A DNA stretch of 64,000 bases from JBDRNO01 sp043811005 (GCA_043811005.1 JBDRNO010000240.1:1-64000); one strand, 5' to 3'; positions 33,971 through 42,778 are shown, counted from the first letter of the stretch. The notes: generated by a model not told the origin, from the letters alone. Numbers and translations are program-made.

Positions 33971-36900
33971 GTTCTTCTTCTCCACCCACTGAATTGACCT
34001 GTTCGGGCAAACGTCAATACACAATCCGCATAGGTTACATATAGTTTCATCTATCACGACCTTTGCATCTACTTTTGTCATAGCGGGACAGCCGAAGTTA
34101 TCAATACAATGATTGCACCAGTAACATGCCTGGTAAAGGTCGAATTGCTGTAATTGTTGTGAAATATTTTGGGTTATCTCATTAATCCGAATATCATTCG
34201 GATCTACATTTATCCGAATATTATTCGGGTTTACTTTTGATCGAATATTATTCGGACTTACATTTAGCTTATCTAAGGCATCCTGTCCTTCATAAGCAAT
34301 TGAATAATCCTCCAGCAATTGCCTAATACCTATTGCTGCTCTTTTGCCGCTTGCAATAGCCCCAATGACGCTTATATGGTTTCCTGAACAAGCATCACCT
34401 GCTACGAACACCACTGGTTCCGACTGTATCTGCCCCTCTCTCTTCGGTACGACCTGGCTCAGGGTGGGCTTTTTATATTTTACAAGTCCGTTTTTCTTCT
34501 CAATTTTTATTCTTATGTCTTTATCAAATTGCAAAGAATTGATGCCGCTAAAAAGTGTCTTATCCCCTCTTTGCCCTATTGCCACTATCACATAATCGCA
34601 TACGATTTTTTGCAAATGTTTTTTGGTTTTAAAAGAACTTAATTTAAAACTAATCTTACCATCAGCTTTTACCGGGCAGTGTTCAACAAAGCTGTCAGGA
34701 ACTAATTCGATACCTTCCTCCACAGCATGTTCAATTTCTTCGGCAAAAGCGGGCATTTCTTCAGTGGTTTCAATGCATGAAACGATAACTCTATTTTTGC
34801 TATCCAGCCGTTTTGCCGTTCTCGCAGCATCAATGGCGCTGTTGCCGCCACCTATCAATAAAATTGAGGAAGCGGGATTCAACTCAAGGGTTTTAAAATA
34901 ATATTCCCTCAAAAAAGAGAGTGCATCAAACCGTTTCTCACGGGGAATATTCTCTTCAATAATATCAAGCGTTAATGATTTCGGCATACCTGTTGCCAGT
35001 ATCACACCGTCATATTTCCCGGTTAATTTGTCAAGAGAGATATCTTTCCCCAGGGAGATGTTATATTTAAACTTCACACCTAATTCGCCGAGCTGGGATA
35101 CTTCAAAGTCAAACCCTTTCTTATCCATACGAAAATCAGGAATAGCATACCTGATAAGCCCCCCTCCTTGTTTTTCCTTTTCAAAAACTGTTACCTTATA
35201 GCCGGCTTGGATAAGGTCATAAGCAGCGCTTAGCCCAGCAGGTCCTGCACCGACTATGGCGATATCTTTATTTTTCTTTTCAGATGACTTAACGCGTTCT
35301 TTGAGAGCGGAAAAATCATAAAAATTCTCATCAATTGAAGATACAAATTTCTTCAATTGCTTAACAGGTACGACCGGGCCGGTCTCTTTCCCTGTATACA
35401 ATTCACAGGGACGGTGGCAAATGTCACCACATGTTCGGGCAAACAATATCTTATCCTTAACGATCTCGAGAGCAGATTTGTAATTTCGATCCATAATGGA
35501 ATAAAAGAAACTGTGATTACAGATGTTTGCAGGGCATGGCTGCATTTCGCCGGGGATCGAGTACTCAGCGCTTATTTTTGCTTTTGCCCTTCTCAAATTG
35601 CTCCCGGGAGAGTATGTTCTTGAGCATGGCAATGTGTGGTCAAGGTGATTGCCACAATTGGTACAGAGGTTATGGTCAACAGTGATAATAGCATTTTTCG
35701 GGATCTTAGTTTTATGATCAGGATGAAAAATGCAAGGTGATGTGGATACGATCACAGAGACGCCTTTTACCAAACTGGCATCCCTGATCTTTTCATAGCT
35801 GTTTTTCACATCAAACGGATCAATTGTTTCCACATATTGAATCCCCATTCCTTTTAAGAGAGGGGGAATGTCAATTTCCCGGTATTTGTCAGAGCGGGAA
35901 GCTCCGGGATGGTCCTGTCCTCCTGTCATTCCGATTGTACGGTTGTCAAAAATGACGACCATGATATTTGCATTAGTATATACGGCATTCATCATGGATG
36001 CGATACCTGAGTGGAAGAATGTGCCGTCACCGATAAGGGCTATGGTTTTAGCCCCCCCCCACTTACCCGATGTGGAGGAGGAACATAGGGCTTCGGAAAG
36101 ACCCTGTGCCATGGAGATGCTCATTCCCATGTGGTGAATGGTATCTATCATCTGAATTGGTGGCAGGGCGCCTAAGCCGAAACAGCCAATGTCACCGCAT
36201 AGTACTACATTATTGTTATCACGTGGGATGGATAATTTCAAAGCATAGAATGTTGCTCTGTGCGGACAACCAGGACAAAGTGAAGGTGGGCGGGGTGGCA
36301 GGATAACCTCTCCCACTCCAGACAGGGCAGGGACAAGCGACACCTTCTCCGGGGGAGGGTGGGAGAGAGAAACAACCGGTGGAAGTTCTTTCTTCCGTTT
36401 TAACGGTTGCCCGACAAACTCCTCAACAGCTTGTTTCACAATGTCAATGGAAAATTCGCCAGTGGTTGCAAGGGAAGAAAATCCTTTACCGAAAATATTG
36501 CAATCAATATTATGTTTTTGTGCAATAACGCGCACCTGATCCTCAACTATTGGATCTAATTCCTCAAGAACTAATATGCGTGGCACGGCTTGAAGCCGTG
36601 TCATGCTTTTTTCGGTTTCTAATATGCGTGCCACGGTTTGGAACCGTGTCACGCTTTTGAGAAAAGGAATGACATTATTTTCAGGAAATGGATGGATCAA
36701 TCCCAATTTTAAAACTTTAATCTTCCCTGTGAGCTTGTTATCGTACAAAATCTCAGAAAGATAAACAGATGAAACACCGCTGCTTATAATACACAGAGAA
36801 GGTAAAAATTTCAACTTTCCAAAAGTTTTAGAACTTTTGGAAAGTTCTATATTATGTTTTTCAAAAAAAGGAGTAATTATATTGCTGTATAGCTTTTCCA

Positions 36901-37609
36901 ATAACTTTTGATGTGCTGTGGCAGTGCGGGCAGGGATGTTTATATGTCCGGGCATTTTTTCAAATTTGCCTGGCTGGTTATTAAAAGAAAACTCATTGTA
37001 AAAAACCATTCCCCTGCTATGTGACACCCGTGTGGTCATCCTGACTATTACCGGGAGCTTAAGTTTCCCGGAAAGCACAAAGGCATCCTTTGTCATTGAA
37101 TAGGCATCCTCGGGAAATGCAGGATTAAAGACAGGTACTGATGCCATCTTTCCCCAGTAGCGGCTGTCCTGTTCGTTTGAACTGGAATGGCAGCCAGGAT
37201 CATCGCAGACAACAATGACCAAAGGAGCACAAATCGTCTGGTAGGTAATGGACATCAATGGGTCGGAAGCGACATTCATCCCCACATTTTTCATACAGCA
37301 CATTGCACTTTTGTTACCTATGGTATAAGCAATGGCTTTCTCCAAAGCAACTTTTTCGTTTACACTGTACTCAAAATAAATTGGATTTGATGTCAGTTCA
37401 GGAAATTTCTTTTTGTGTCCGGGGTCATTTTGAAATTCACTGACATGATTAAATACCTCAGAAATTTCAGTAGAAGGGGTGCCTGGATAAGCAAAAACGC
37501 CCTGAACCCCGGCTTCAATTGCCCCCCTGGCAATCGCTTCGTTACCGATCGGACAAGTCTTTTGGGGTTTTTTATAGGAGGTTAGTATTTTGATTATTTT
37601 GTCGAACAT
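33959..37609 (-). CDS. iorA: IorA-GltD-ferredoxin fusion: indolepyruvate ferredoxin oxidoreductase alpha subunit with NAD(P)H-type FAD domain
   Basis: At 1216 residues this is about twice the normal IorA (600-650). Order: pyrimidine-binding domain with FAYPGTPSTEIS; a second domain; the TPP domain with LCPGCPHRATFYAL (about 446) and IGDGTFFHSGIASMMNAVY; a Cys-rich linker (LCTNCGNHLDHTLPC, then FARTCGDICHRPC, the GltD-type 4Fe-4S region); a GltD/PreA-like flavin domain with IVGAGPAGLSAAYDL (about 787) and IGGGNSAIDAARTAKRLD; and a final Cys-rich segment CNLCGLCIDVCPNRS. It would couple 2-oxoacid oxidation directly to a pyridine nucleotide or flavin bifurcating module. The gene is invaded by at least four kinds of palindromic repeat in frame, listed separately. 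Confidence 0.85.
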   Translation of the reverse strand: MFDKIIKILTSYKKPQKTCPIGNEAIARGAIEAGVQGVFAYPGTPSTEISEVFNHVSEFQNDPGHKKKFPELTSNPIYFEYSVNEKVALEKAIAYTIGNKSAMCCMKNVGMNVASDPLMSITYQTICAPLVIVVCDDPGCHSSSNEQDSRYWGKMASVPVFNPAFPEDAYSMTKDAFVLSGKLKLPVIVRMTTRVSHSRGMVFYNEFSFNNQPGKFEKMPGHINIPARTATAHQKLLEKLYSNIITPFFEKHNIELSKSSKTFGKLKFLPSLCIISSGVSSVYLSEILYDNKLTGKIKVLKLGLIHPFPENNVIPFLKSVTRFQTVARILETEKSMTRLQAVPRILVLEELDPIVEDQVRVIAQKHNIDCNIFGKGFSSLATTGEFSIDIVKQAVEEFVGQPLKRKKELPPVVSLSHPPPEKVSLVPALSGVGEVILPPRPPSLCPGCPHRATFYALKLSIPRDNNNVVLCGDIGCFGLGALPPIQMIDTIHHMGMSISMAQGLSEALCSSSTSGKWGGAKTIALIGDGTFFHSGIASMMNAVYTNANIMVVIFDNRTIGMTGGQDHPGASRSDKYREIDIPPLLKGMGIQYVETIDPFDVKNSYEKIRDASLVKGVSVIVSTSPCIFHPDHKTKIPKNAIITVDHNLCTNCGNHLDHTLPCSRTYSPGSNLRRAKAKISAEYSIPGEMQPCPANICNHSFFYSIMDRNYKSALEIVKDKILFARTCGDICHRPCELYTGKETGPVVPVKQLKKFVSSIDENFYDFSALKERVKSSEKKNKDIAIVGAGPAGLSAAYDLIQAGYKVTVFEKEKQGGGLIRYAIPDFRMDKKGFDFEVSQLGELGVKFKYNISLGKDISLDKLTGKYDGVILATGMPKSLTLDIIEENIPREKRFDALSFLREYYFKTLELNPASSILLIGGGNSAIDAARTAKRLDSKNRVIVSCIETTEEMPAFAEEIEHAVEEGIELVPDSFVEHCPVKADGKISFKLSSFKTKKHLQKIVCDYVIVAIGQRGDKTLFSGINSLQFDKDIRIKIEKKNGLVKYKKPTLSQVVPKREGQIQSEPVVFVAGDACSGNHISVIGAIASGKRAAIGIRQLLEDYSIAYEGQDALDKLNVSPNNIRSKVNPNNIRINVDPNDIRINEITQNISQQLQQFDLYQACYWCNHCIDNFGCPAMTKVDAKVVIDETICNLCGLCIDVCPNRSIQWVEKKNLTS
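34185..34266. repeat. three tandem 27-bp palindromic units inside iorA
   Basis: CCGAATATCATTCGG (34187-34201), CCGAATATTATTCGG (34214-34228) and TCGAATATTATTCGG (34241-34255) recur with an exact period of 27 bp, so each adds nine codons and the frame is kept. On the coding strand they give NNIRSKVNP, NNIRINVDP and NDIRINE. They fall in the linker between the GltD-like domain and the final ferredoxin segment. Confidence 0.92.
36308..36367. repeat. 60-bp GC-rich element with terminal inverted repeats inside iorA
   Basis: CTCTCCCAC (36308-36316) and GTGGGAGAG (36359-36367) are perfect 9-bp terminal inverted repeats. The 60-bp span equals 20 codons, keeping the frame, and encodes a Pro/Val/Gly-rich stretch just before the TPP-domain motif LCPGCPH. 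GC content is far above the surroundings. Confidence 0.8.
36571..36658. repeat. two tandem 48-bp-period palindromic repeats inside iorA
   Basis: Two 40-bp copies start CTAATATGCGTG at 36571 and 36619 and end GCTTTT. Each forms a strong hairpin: in the second, GCGTG-C-CACGGTT pairs with AACCGTG-T-CACGC. The 48-bp period is 16 codons. Translated, the copies read TRLQAVPRIL and TRFQTVARIL. Without them the protein would read smoothly from PFLKS into VLEELDPIVEDQV, as in ordinary IorA. Confidence 0.9.
36813..36846. repeat. 34-bp palindromic repeat inside iorA, same family as 6805-6837
   Basis: AACTTTCCAAAAGTT, TTAG, AACTTTTGGAAAGTT: perfect 15-bp arms around a 4-base loop. It is translated in frame as ELSKSSKTFGKLK. 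The arms match the intergenic palindrome at 6805-6837. Confidence 0.9.
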
Positions 37610-37955
37610 AAATACAATTTTTCAGCAGAAAAATCCAGCGGGGTAAAAATACGAATAATCTCAGAGTAAAAATCAATAGTGTCAATGATACATTTACGAG
37701 TGAAAATTTATCTGCTGTTCCTACCCCTAAATCCCCTATTTAAAGGTGTTATATTCTATGCTCATAAATATACGGAAAATTATAATAATTTTGAATTGAA
37801 AAACTTACCAGCCTGGACGAATACTTGTCTACGTTCAGGCGTAGGTAAATACCTTGTAGATGTATGATTATTGTAGAATAAATGGATTACATATAATCAT
37901 AATTCCCAGTAGGGGATAAATAAAAAAAGGGAGGGAATTAGAAATTATTTTTTAT
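37610..37955. other. intergenic region without recognisable gene
   Basis: About 345 bp of AT-rich DNA between two minus-strand genes. A 62-codon plus-strand frame exists (37679-37867) but has no ribosome binding site, odd composition and no recognisable similarity. The promoter of iorA should lie in the right part of the upstream DNA at 37610-37700. Confidence 0.4.
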
Positions 37956-38345
37956 TTAATCGCTATTCTTCTTCGCAAAAGCAACAATATGTCCATCAAT
38001 ATCTGCTCCATAAGCAACATATTCTCCCCAGGACCGCAATGAAGTCTTACTTATTCCTTTTCCGCCTGCTTTTACAAGCCGGTTGTAGTAATTACCGGGA
38101 TCATCAACAGACAGATACAGCTCACATCTTGGTATTCCATTTCCGGTTTCAGGGTGTGGTACTTTATTTTTTAAAATTTTCGCAATTCCATTTTCAGGCA
38201 TTATTCCAAGTTTGCAATTATCGGTAAGTTGAAATTCGGTCATTCCCGGAACATCCAGAACAGGTTCGATTTCAAGTATTTCTTTATAAAAATCCCTGCT
38301 CTTTTCCTGGTTGGAAACGTATATGATAAATATTGTTTCTCTCAT
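37956..38345 (-). CDS. VOC-family (glyoxalase/bleomycin-resistance-like) protein
   Basis: A 129-residue protein with the paired beta-alpha-beta-beta-beta layout of the vicinal oxygen chelate superfamily: FIIYVSNQEKSRDFYKEIL at the start, then MTEFQLTDNCKLGIM, then in the second half CELYLSVDDPGNYYNRLVKAG and YVAYGADIDGHIVAFAK. The usual metal-binding His at the very N-terminus is replaced (IIYVSN), so metal binding is not certain. Members include glyoxalases, dioxygenases and drug-binding proteins; the sequence does not say which. It stands 50 bp from the PhzF gene in the same direction. Confidence 0.8.
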   Translation of the reverse strand: MRETIFIIYVSNQEKSRDFYKEILEIEPVLDVPGMTEFQLTDNCKLGIMPENGIAKILKNKVPHPETGNGIPRCELYLSVDDPGNYYNRLVKAGGKGISKTSLRSWGEYVAYGADIDGHIVAFAKKNSD

Positions 38346-38395
38346 TTCATTAAACTTACTAAGAGCTTATGATTAAAATCGAAATTATTTCCATT

Positions 38396-39175
38396 TTATA
38401 TTTCTATAGAACCAATGAGATAAGTTGTTGCTTTTCCTGAGATAGATACCCTATCTCCTAAATTTTCACAAAATAATTCTCCTTTTCTTTTTGATACCTG
38501 GTAAGCGTGTAATTTGCTTTTATTTAACTTTTCTGCCCAATATGGTATTAAAGTGCAATGTGCAGAACCTGTTACCGGGTCTTCGGGTATTCCTGCCCGG
38601 GGAGCGAAAAATCTTGAAACAAAATCGGAATCATTCCCTTCTGCAGTTATAATGATCCCGACACAATCGAGTTTTTCAAGAATTTCAAATTTTGGTTTTA
38701 TTGATAAAACTTCTTCTTCACTTTTGAGTAAAGCTAAAAAACTACTTGATTTATACACTTCTATTGGTTCAACACCAAGTCCATCAATCATTGCTGATGT
38801 GGTTTCGACTAAAACCGGCTTATCCACAGGAAAATCAAGAGAGATCAAGTCATTGGATCTTGTCACTATCAACTTTCCACTATTTGAATAAAATATGATC
38901 TTTTCCTTGTTATAAGCCAAATAATTGAAGATAACATGGGCTGTTGCCAATGTTGCGTGTCCGCATAAATCCACTTCAATAGTTGGAGTAAACCATTTTA
39001 TTTCAAAATCATCTCCTTTTTTAACGAAGAAAGCTGTTTCGGAAAGATTATTTTCAGCTGCGATATTCTGTAACAATTCAGTATCTATCCATTTTTCCAA
39101 TGGACAAACTGCAGCCGGATTACCACCAAATAATCTGTTGGTAAAAGCATCTACTTGATATATGGGTATTTTCAT
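38396..39175 (-). CDS. PhzF-family isomerase/epimerase-like protein
   Basis: The 259-residue protein begins IPIYQVDAFTNRLFGGNPAAVCPL, the standard PhzF opening, and has the conserved Glu in NNLSETAFFV (catalytic Glu of PhzF), DLCGHATLATAHV and, in the second half, FAPRAGIPEDPVTGSAHCTL. All hallmark motifs are intact. PhzF isomerises trans-2,3-dihydro-3-hydroxyanthranilate in phenazine synthesis, but most homologues outside such clusters have unknown substrates; no phenazine genes are present. It is the last gene of a four-gene minus-strand cluster with DDAH-like, GNAT and cupin genes. Confidence 0.88.
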   Translation of the reverse strand: MKIPIYQVDAFTNRLFGGNPAAVCPLEKWIDTELLQNIAAENNLSETAFFVKKGDDFEIKWFTPTIEVDLCGHATLATAHVIFNYLAYNKEKIIFYSNSGKLIVTRSNDLISLDFPVDKPVLVETTSAMIDGLGVEPIEVYKSSSFLALLKSEEEVLSIKPKFEILEKLDCVGIIITAEGNDSDFVSRFFAPRAGIPEDPVTGSAHCTLIPYWAEKLNKSKLHAYQVSKRKGELFCENLGDRVSISGKATTYLIGSIEI

Positions 39176-39218
39176 ATGATCTATTAATCCTTATGTTAAT
39201 ATTTTGTCACTATATTCT

Positions 39219-40028
39219 TTATTCCCTTTCAACAGGCATAACAAGGCAACTTGGTCCGCCTGTACCCTTTATAAATTCTGATAAATCACTAGTATGAACG
39301 ATAATGCCACTTAGTTTTAATTCTTTAATTGTCTCAACATTTGCTATGTCTGCAATAACTTCATTATTTCCAAGGCATATTACATTCCCACTTGCAAAAT
39401 TATCATTAGAAATTTCAATTTTCTCAAATCCCTCAAAAAAATTATCCGGAAAAATTCCCTTACAGTATAATACTTTTTTTTGACCAATAATACTCATAGC
39501 GCCACCGATATGTAAAAATGAAGATGGGACTTTTACTGATCTCACTTCGTAATCCATAGCGCTCAGTATGCTTGAAATTTGCTTTAAGCCATTCTCATTT
39601 GTCCTCTGCGATTGCCCAATAAAAGCAACAGAACCCGCTAATATAACATCTCCCCCTTCCACTGTGCCCGGGGCTTCTATACTCCCTGCATGTGTCTCTC
39701 CAATAGAATCCAGAACCTGTGCCATCCAGTCTTCTTCGCCCCTTCTTGTATTCAATCCCATTCTTAATTTAATATATCCTTTAGGGGTACATAAAGCAGT
39801 ATCTCGTGTAAAAACCGAATTTGGATGGTTGTAAAGCTCCGGAATATCAATCACTTCACATTCAGGACTTTCAAGTATTGATTTCAAATTATCATGCTGC
39901 TGTAATGCCTTTTTCTTTTCTGCAAGTTGTGTTATATTGTGTAAATCACAATCACTAATACGAAAGTATTCTTGCAGGGGTGAGCAGACTACGACACGAG
40001 TTAATATATCTCCTTCATTGTTTAACAT
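39219..40028 (-). CDS. amidinotransferase-superfamily hydrolase (DDAH/arginine-deiminase-like)
   Basis: The 269-residue protein has the pentein fold signatures: RVVVCSPLQEYFRI at the N-terminus, NSVFTRDTALCTPKG with the substrate-binding Asp, TVEGGDVILAG, the catalytic His in SSFLHIGGAMSII and the catalytic Cys near the end in GGPSCLVMPV. Length and layout fit dimethylarginine dimethylaminohydrolase-like enzymes better than full-length arginine deiminase (about 410). HIGGAMS in place of the common HLDxxxT is unusual, so the substrate may differ. Its start overlaps the stop of the GNAT gene by 7 bp, indicating translational coupling. Confidence 0.85.
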   Translation of the reverse strand: MLNNEGDILTRVVVCSPLQEYFRISDCDLHNITQLAEKKKALQQHDNLKSILESPECEVIDIPELYNHPNSVFTRDTALCTPKGYIKLRMGLNTRRGEEDWMAQVLDSIGETHAGSIEAPGTVEGGDVILAGSVAFIGQSQRTNENGLKQISSILSAMDYEVRSVKVPSSFLHIGGAMSIIGQKKVLYCKGIFPDNFFEGFEKIEISNDNFASGNVICLGNNEVIADIANVETIKELKLSGIIVHTSDLSEFIKGTGGPSCLVMPVERE

Positions 40029-40507
40029 AATAATTCAAAGAATTTAGCCCCTTCTTCGGGATTAAATCTATATGCTTCAATCTCTTTAAATTCTAAAGAA
40101 GTATATAGCCCTATTGCTTCTTTCATTGAAGATAATGTATCTAAACGTAAATATTTATATTTCACTTGTTTTGCTTTCCTTATAATATCCTTCATTAAAA
40201 TCCTGCTCAATCCCTTACCTCTATGATCTTTAACAATATAAAGCCGTTTTATCTCGCCATAATTTTTTTTGAGTTTTCGCAGACCGCAACAGCCGATATA
40301 ATCTTTCTCATGTTTTAAAAGCAAGATCAAACCACCGGGAGGGCCATATTGATCATGAAGATTATTGATTTCATTCTCAAAATCCTGAAAACATAGATCA
40401 ATGTTTATTTCTTTCTCATATTGGAGGAATAACGAGCGGGCAATATTAAAATCTTCTTCTGATCTTGCAACAATGATCTTATAGTTATTTGAATTTCCCG
40501 GAATCAT
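40022..40507 (-). CDS. GNAT-family N-acetyltransferase
   Basis: A 161-residue acetyltransferase: IIVARSEEDFNIARSLFLQY starts the fold, GCCGLRKL is beta-strand 4, and the acetyl-CoA pyrophosphate loop is RLYIVKDHRGKGLSRIL with the Q/RxxGxG/A pattern (DHRGKG). The C-terminal LDTLSSMKEAIGLYTSLEF is typical of small-molecule GNATs. Substrate unknown. It overlaps both neighbours by a few bases (the cupin gene by 4 bp and the DDAH-like gene by 7 bp), which makes a tightly coupled operon of cupin, GNAT, DDAH-like and PhzF genes. Confidence 0.88.
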   Translation of the reverse strand: MIPGNSNNYKIIVARSEEDFNIARSLFLQYEKEINIDLCFQDFENEINNLHDQYGPPGGLILLLKHEKDYIGCCGLRKLKKNYGEIKRLYIVKDHRGKGLSRILMKDIIRKAKQVKYKYLRLDTLSSMKEAIGLYTSLEFKEIEAYRFNPEEGAKFFELLC

Positions 40508-40827
40508 AATTTATAATCTTCTCTTACAGGATGAAAAGAGTCAATGATCTTGCAATCACTAATTGCTTTGCCTGAATGTTTTACATTGGAGGGGATAACA
40601 GCAACTATACCGGGAGTTAAAATCTGTATTTTCCCTTGTAAGTTCAACTCAAAATTCCCTTCAATTATGTTTGCTATTTGCTCATGAGGATGGGCGTGTT
40701 CGGGGATATTGCTACCTGCCTTTATGTTCCAATATGCGATTGTCATTTTTTCTGAGTGAACAAATCTTGTTGTACATCCCGGCAATAATTCTTTTTCTTC
40801 AATGCTTTTTAGATCAATGAATGGCAT
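40504..40827 (-). CDS. cupin-domain protein
   Basis: The 107-residue protein is a single cupin barrel. The first metal-binding motif is GSNIPEHAHPHEQIANIIEG (His, His, Glu pattern) and the second lies around GIVAVIPSNVKHSGKA, whose His is the fourth ligand. Such proteins act as dioxygenases, isomerases or binding proteins; nothing in the sequence decides. It is the first gene of the four-gene cluster, and ATGA overlap with the GNAT gene indicates coupling. Upstream (to the right) is the attC-like palindrome at 40866-40990. Confidence 0.85.
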   Translation of the reverse strand: MPFIDLKSIEEKELLPGCTTRFVHSEKMTIAYWNIKAGSNIPEHAHPHEQIANIIEGNFELNLQGKIQILTPGIVAVIPSNVKHSGKAISDCKIIDSFHPVREDYKL

Positions 40828-40865
40828 TTTAAATTAAAATTGATTAATTTACTTAATTATTTCAA

Positions 40866-40990
40866 CGGTTACGTATATGAAACGTTTGGCATTTCGAAGC
40901 ACATTCCTGTCAAGTTACAAGTACTTTTGATACGAGCTAAAACGCTCGACAAACCACTGACTGCCAAATGTTTTATATACGATGTTGTGC
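40866..40990 (-). repeat. attC-like imperfect palindrome after the methyltransferase gene
   Basis: The arm CGTATATGAAACGTTTGGCA (40872-40891) is matched at 40962-40981 by a sequence whose reverse complement differs at only two of 20 positions. The 70 bp between the arms contain a smaller hairpin (ACGAGC..GCTCG at about 40932-40950). The ends carry CAACGG and GTTGTGC. Size, imperfect symmetry and position right after a gene stop resemble integron cassette recombination sites, though the core sites deviate from the classical consensus. Confidence 0.6.
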
Positions 40991-41011
40991 CTTCGTGCTT
41001 TTTTATCATCA

Positions 41012-42778
41012 TCAAAATATTGTTAATTGTTTTTCTCGCATTGGTGTCATTTCGCTGATAAAACTTTCCCATTGAGAAAGGCTTATGCTTAAATCATATT
41101 TGTTGTTTAAATATATTATTTGTTCTTCAATCTCTTGTTTTGTAATAATTTTAGCGATACTTAATAAATCCAAACGCATCAAAAGGTCTTTTGTAAAAAC
41201 TCTTTTTGCAACTGAAAATGTTATTGATTTCAAAAATTCTTCTGTCTTGTTATAATTTAGAAGAATAATTGCATAAATAGCGAACTCAATTTTATTAAAT
41301 CCTATAAAATAACAAGTATCATCAAGCATTACAGGCTTGTCTTCTTGAGGTAAAACTAATGTAAAATGATATGTTTTATACAATCCTGAGATTGCAACTT
41401 TGTATGGTTTGAAAGAATAATCTCCGATGCCAAAAATTGAAAACAAGGGTTTCCCATTATAAATACTGGATTTTCTCGCTTGAAAAGATGAAACATTTGC
41501 AATAAGATATTTATATGTTTCAGGATATAGATGTTGAATATAAGATGTTTCTTGTCCTACTCTTGTTTGAGTTACAATAACTTGTTTTCTTGTGGTTTTA
41601 ATCACAGTATTTTTTAAATCAGAACTTTTTAAAAATCCATATATTAAATCTTCTTCAAGTGTAATTTCTTCCGAAAGTTTATTTATAAAATGACCGCTTA
41701 TTCTTTCCAGTTCCATCACATTTGAACAATCATGTTTTATTCCTTGTCTCCATTCAAAAGGACATACACCGTCTATGTTTTTTGTTTTAGTATAATCTTG
41801 AATATTTGAAACGAATTTAGAATTAAGCCATCCAAAACTTAATCTTTTCTCTAAACTATAAAAATCAAATTCATCACATACAACACTTGGGTTTGAATTG
41901 AGATGACAATAAAGCAAAGCCGCTTCAACTGAAACATTAAATTCCTTTTTACTATCAATGCAATATTTTTCTATTTTACCAACTCTATACTTTTTAACTT
42001 TTTGGTCGAAAACGATGTTTTTTACCACTGAGTTTTTTACCAATAATGCCAAATAGCCGTTATGAGATTGAAAGGCATCAAAAAGCATTAAAGTAATATA
42101 TTCGGCAATATCAAAATTACCTTTGCCTGTCATTGCATCTAACCCGTTTTGATTTTTAAAATTTGATTTTTTTGGAAGGTTAGAGGAATTAAGGCTACCT
42201 AATTTTGAGTTTGTTACCCAAGGCGGATTTCCAATTATTAATAATTTTTCAGTTGGAAACTGTTTAGAAATATTTTTAAAATCAAAATCGAAAATACTGC
42301 AATGTGTGATTGTAATTTCTGGTTTGTTACTGTCGGGATTTGAAAGAAAAAAATCAAGAATACTAAATTTCGTTTCCCAAACGTAAGGCTTGTAAATTTC
42401 GATTCCAAATACTTTGTTAACTGCTTTAAAATTCGATAACGAAGCAATTATAAAATTACCTTTTCCGCAAGTTGGCTCAATAACAATTTCTGGTGATATA
42501 TTCCTTATTTCCAAATGCTTTGCAACCTTATTTGCTAAATCTTTATTAGTTTGGAAATCTCCATATTCTGCACGGTCTGGCTCTTCAACTGTACTAATGG
42601 CAACAATAGAAACAGATTCTTTCAGCCCTTGAAAATCATCATCATTCTCAAAAAAAGTATTGATGCCGAAGGCATCAAACACTTTTTGATTGGCATTTTC
42701 AAAAGACGAAGTATTATTTAAAAAGCCTTTTAAAAACTTGCAAACTTGCAATGAAATATTTGCTTCAAATATTCTCAT
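41012..42778 (-). CDS. N6-adenine-type DNA methyltransferase of a type II restriction-modification system
   Basis: The 588-residue protein carries the S-adenosylmethionine motif I IEPTCGKGNFI (about 100-110) and the catalytic motif IV NPPW (184-187, in LIIGNPPWVTNSKLG), the signature of amino-methyltransferases. The long C-terminal part would be the target recognition domain. Its start codon shares one base with the stop of the upstream restriction-like gene (TAATG), so the pair is co-translated. It methylates the host site to protect it from the partner nuclease. The recognition sequence cannot be read from the protein. It is followed by an attC-like element. Confidence 0.88.
   Translation of the reverse strand: MRIFEANISLQVCKFLKGFLNNTSSFENANQKVFDAFGINTFFENDDDFQGLKESVSIVAISTVEEPDRAEYGDFQTNKDLANKVAKHLEIRNISPEIVIEPTCGKGNFIIASLSNFKAVNKVFGIEIYKPYVWETKFSILDFFLSNPDSNKPEITITHCSIFDFDFKNISKQFPTEKLLIIGNPPWVTNSKLGSLNSSNLPKKSNFKNQNGLDAMTGKGNFDIAEYITLMLFDAFQSHNGYLALLVKNSVVKNIVFDQKVKKYRVGKIEKYCIDSKKEFNVSVEAALLYCHLNSNPSVVCDEFDFYSLEKRLSFGWLNSKFVSNIQDYTKTKNIDGVCPFEWRQGIKHDCSNVMELERISGHFINKLSEEITLEEDLIYGFLKSSDLKNTVIKTTRKQVIVTQTRVGQETSYIQHLYPETYKYLIANVSSFQARKSSIYNGKPLFSIFGIGDYSFKPYKVAISGLYKTYHFTLVLPQEDKPVMLDDTCYFIGFNKIEFAIYAIILLNYNKTEEFLKSITFSVAKRVFTKDLLMRLDLLSIAKIITKQEIEEQIIYLNNKYDLSISLSQWESFISEMTPMREKQLTIF

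Noticed and set aside
34185..34266. CRISPR-like array (three 15-bp repeats with 12-bp spacers)
   Set aside because: Units are far too short, in frame within a gene and palindromic; no cas genes are present.
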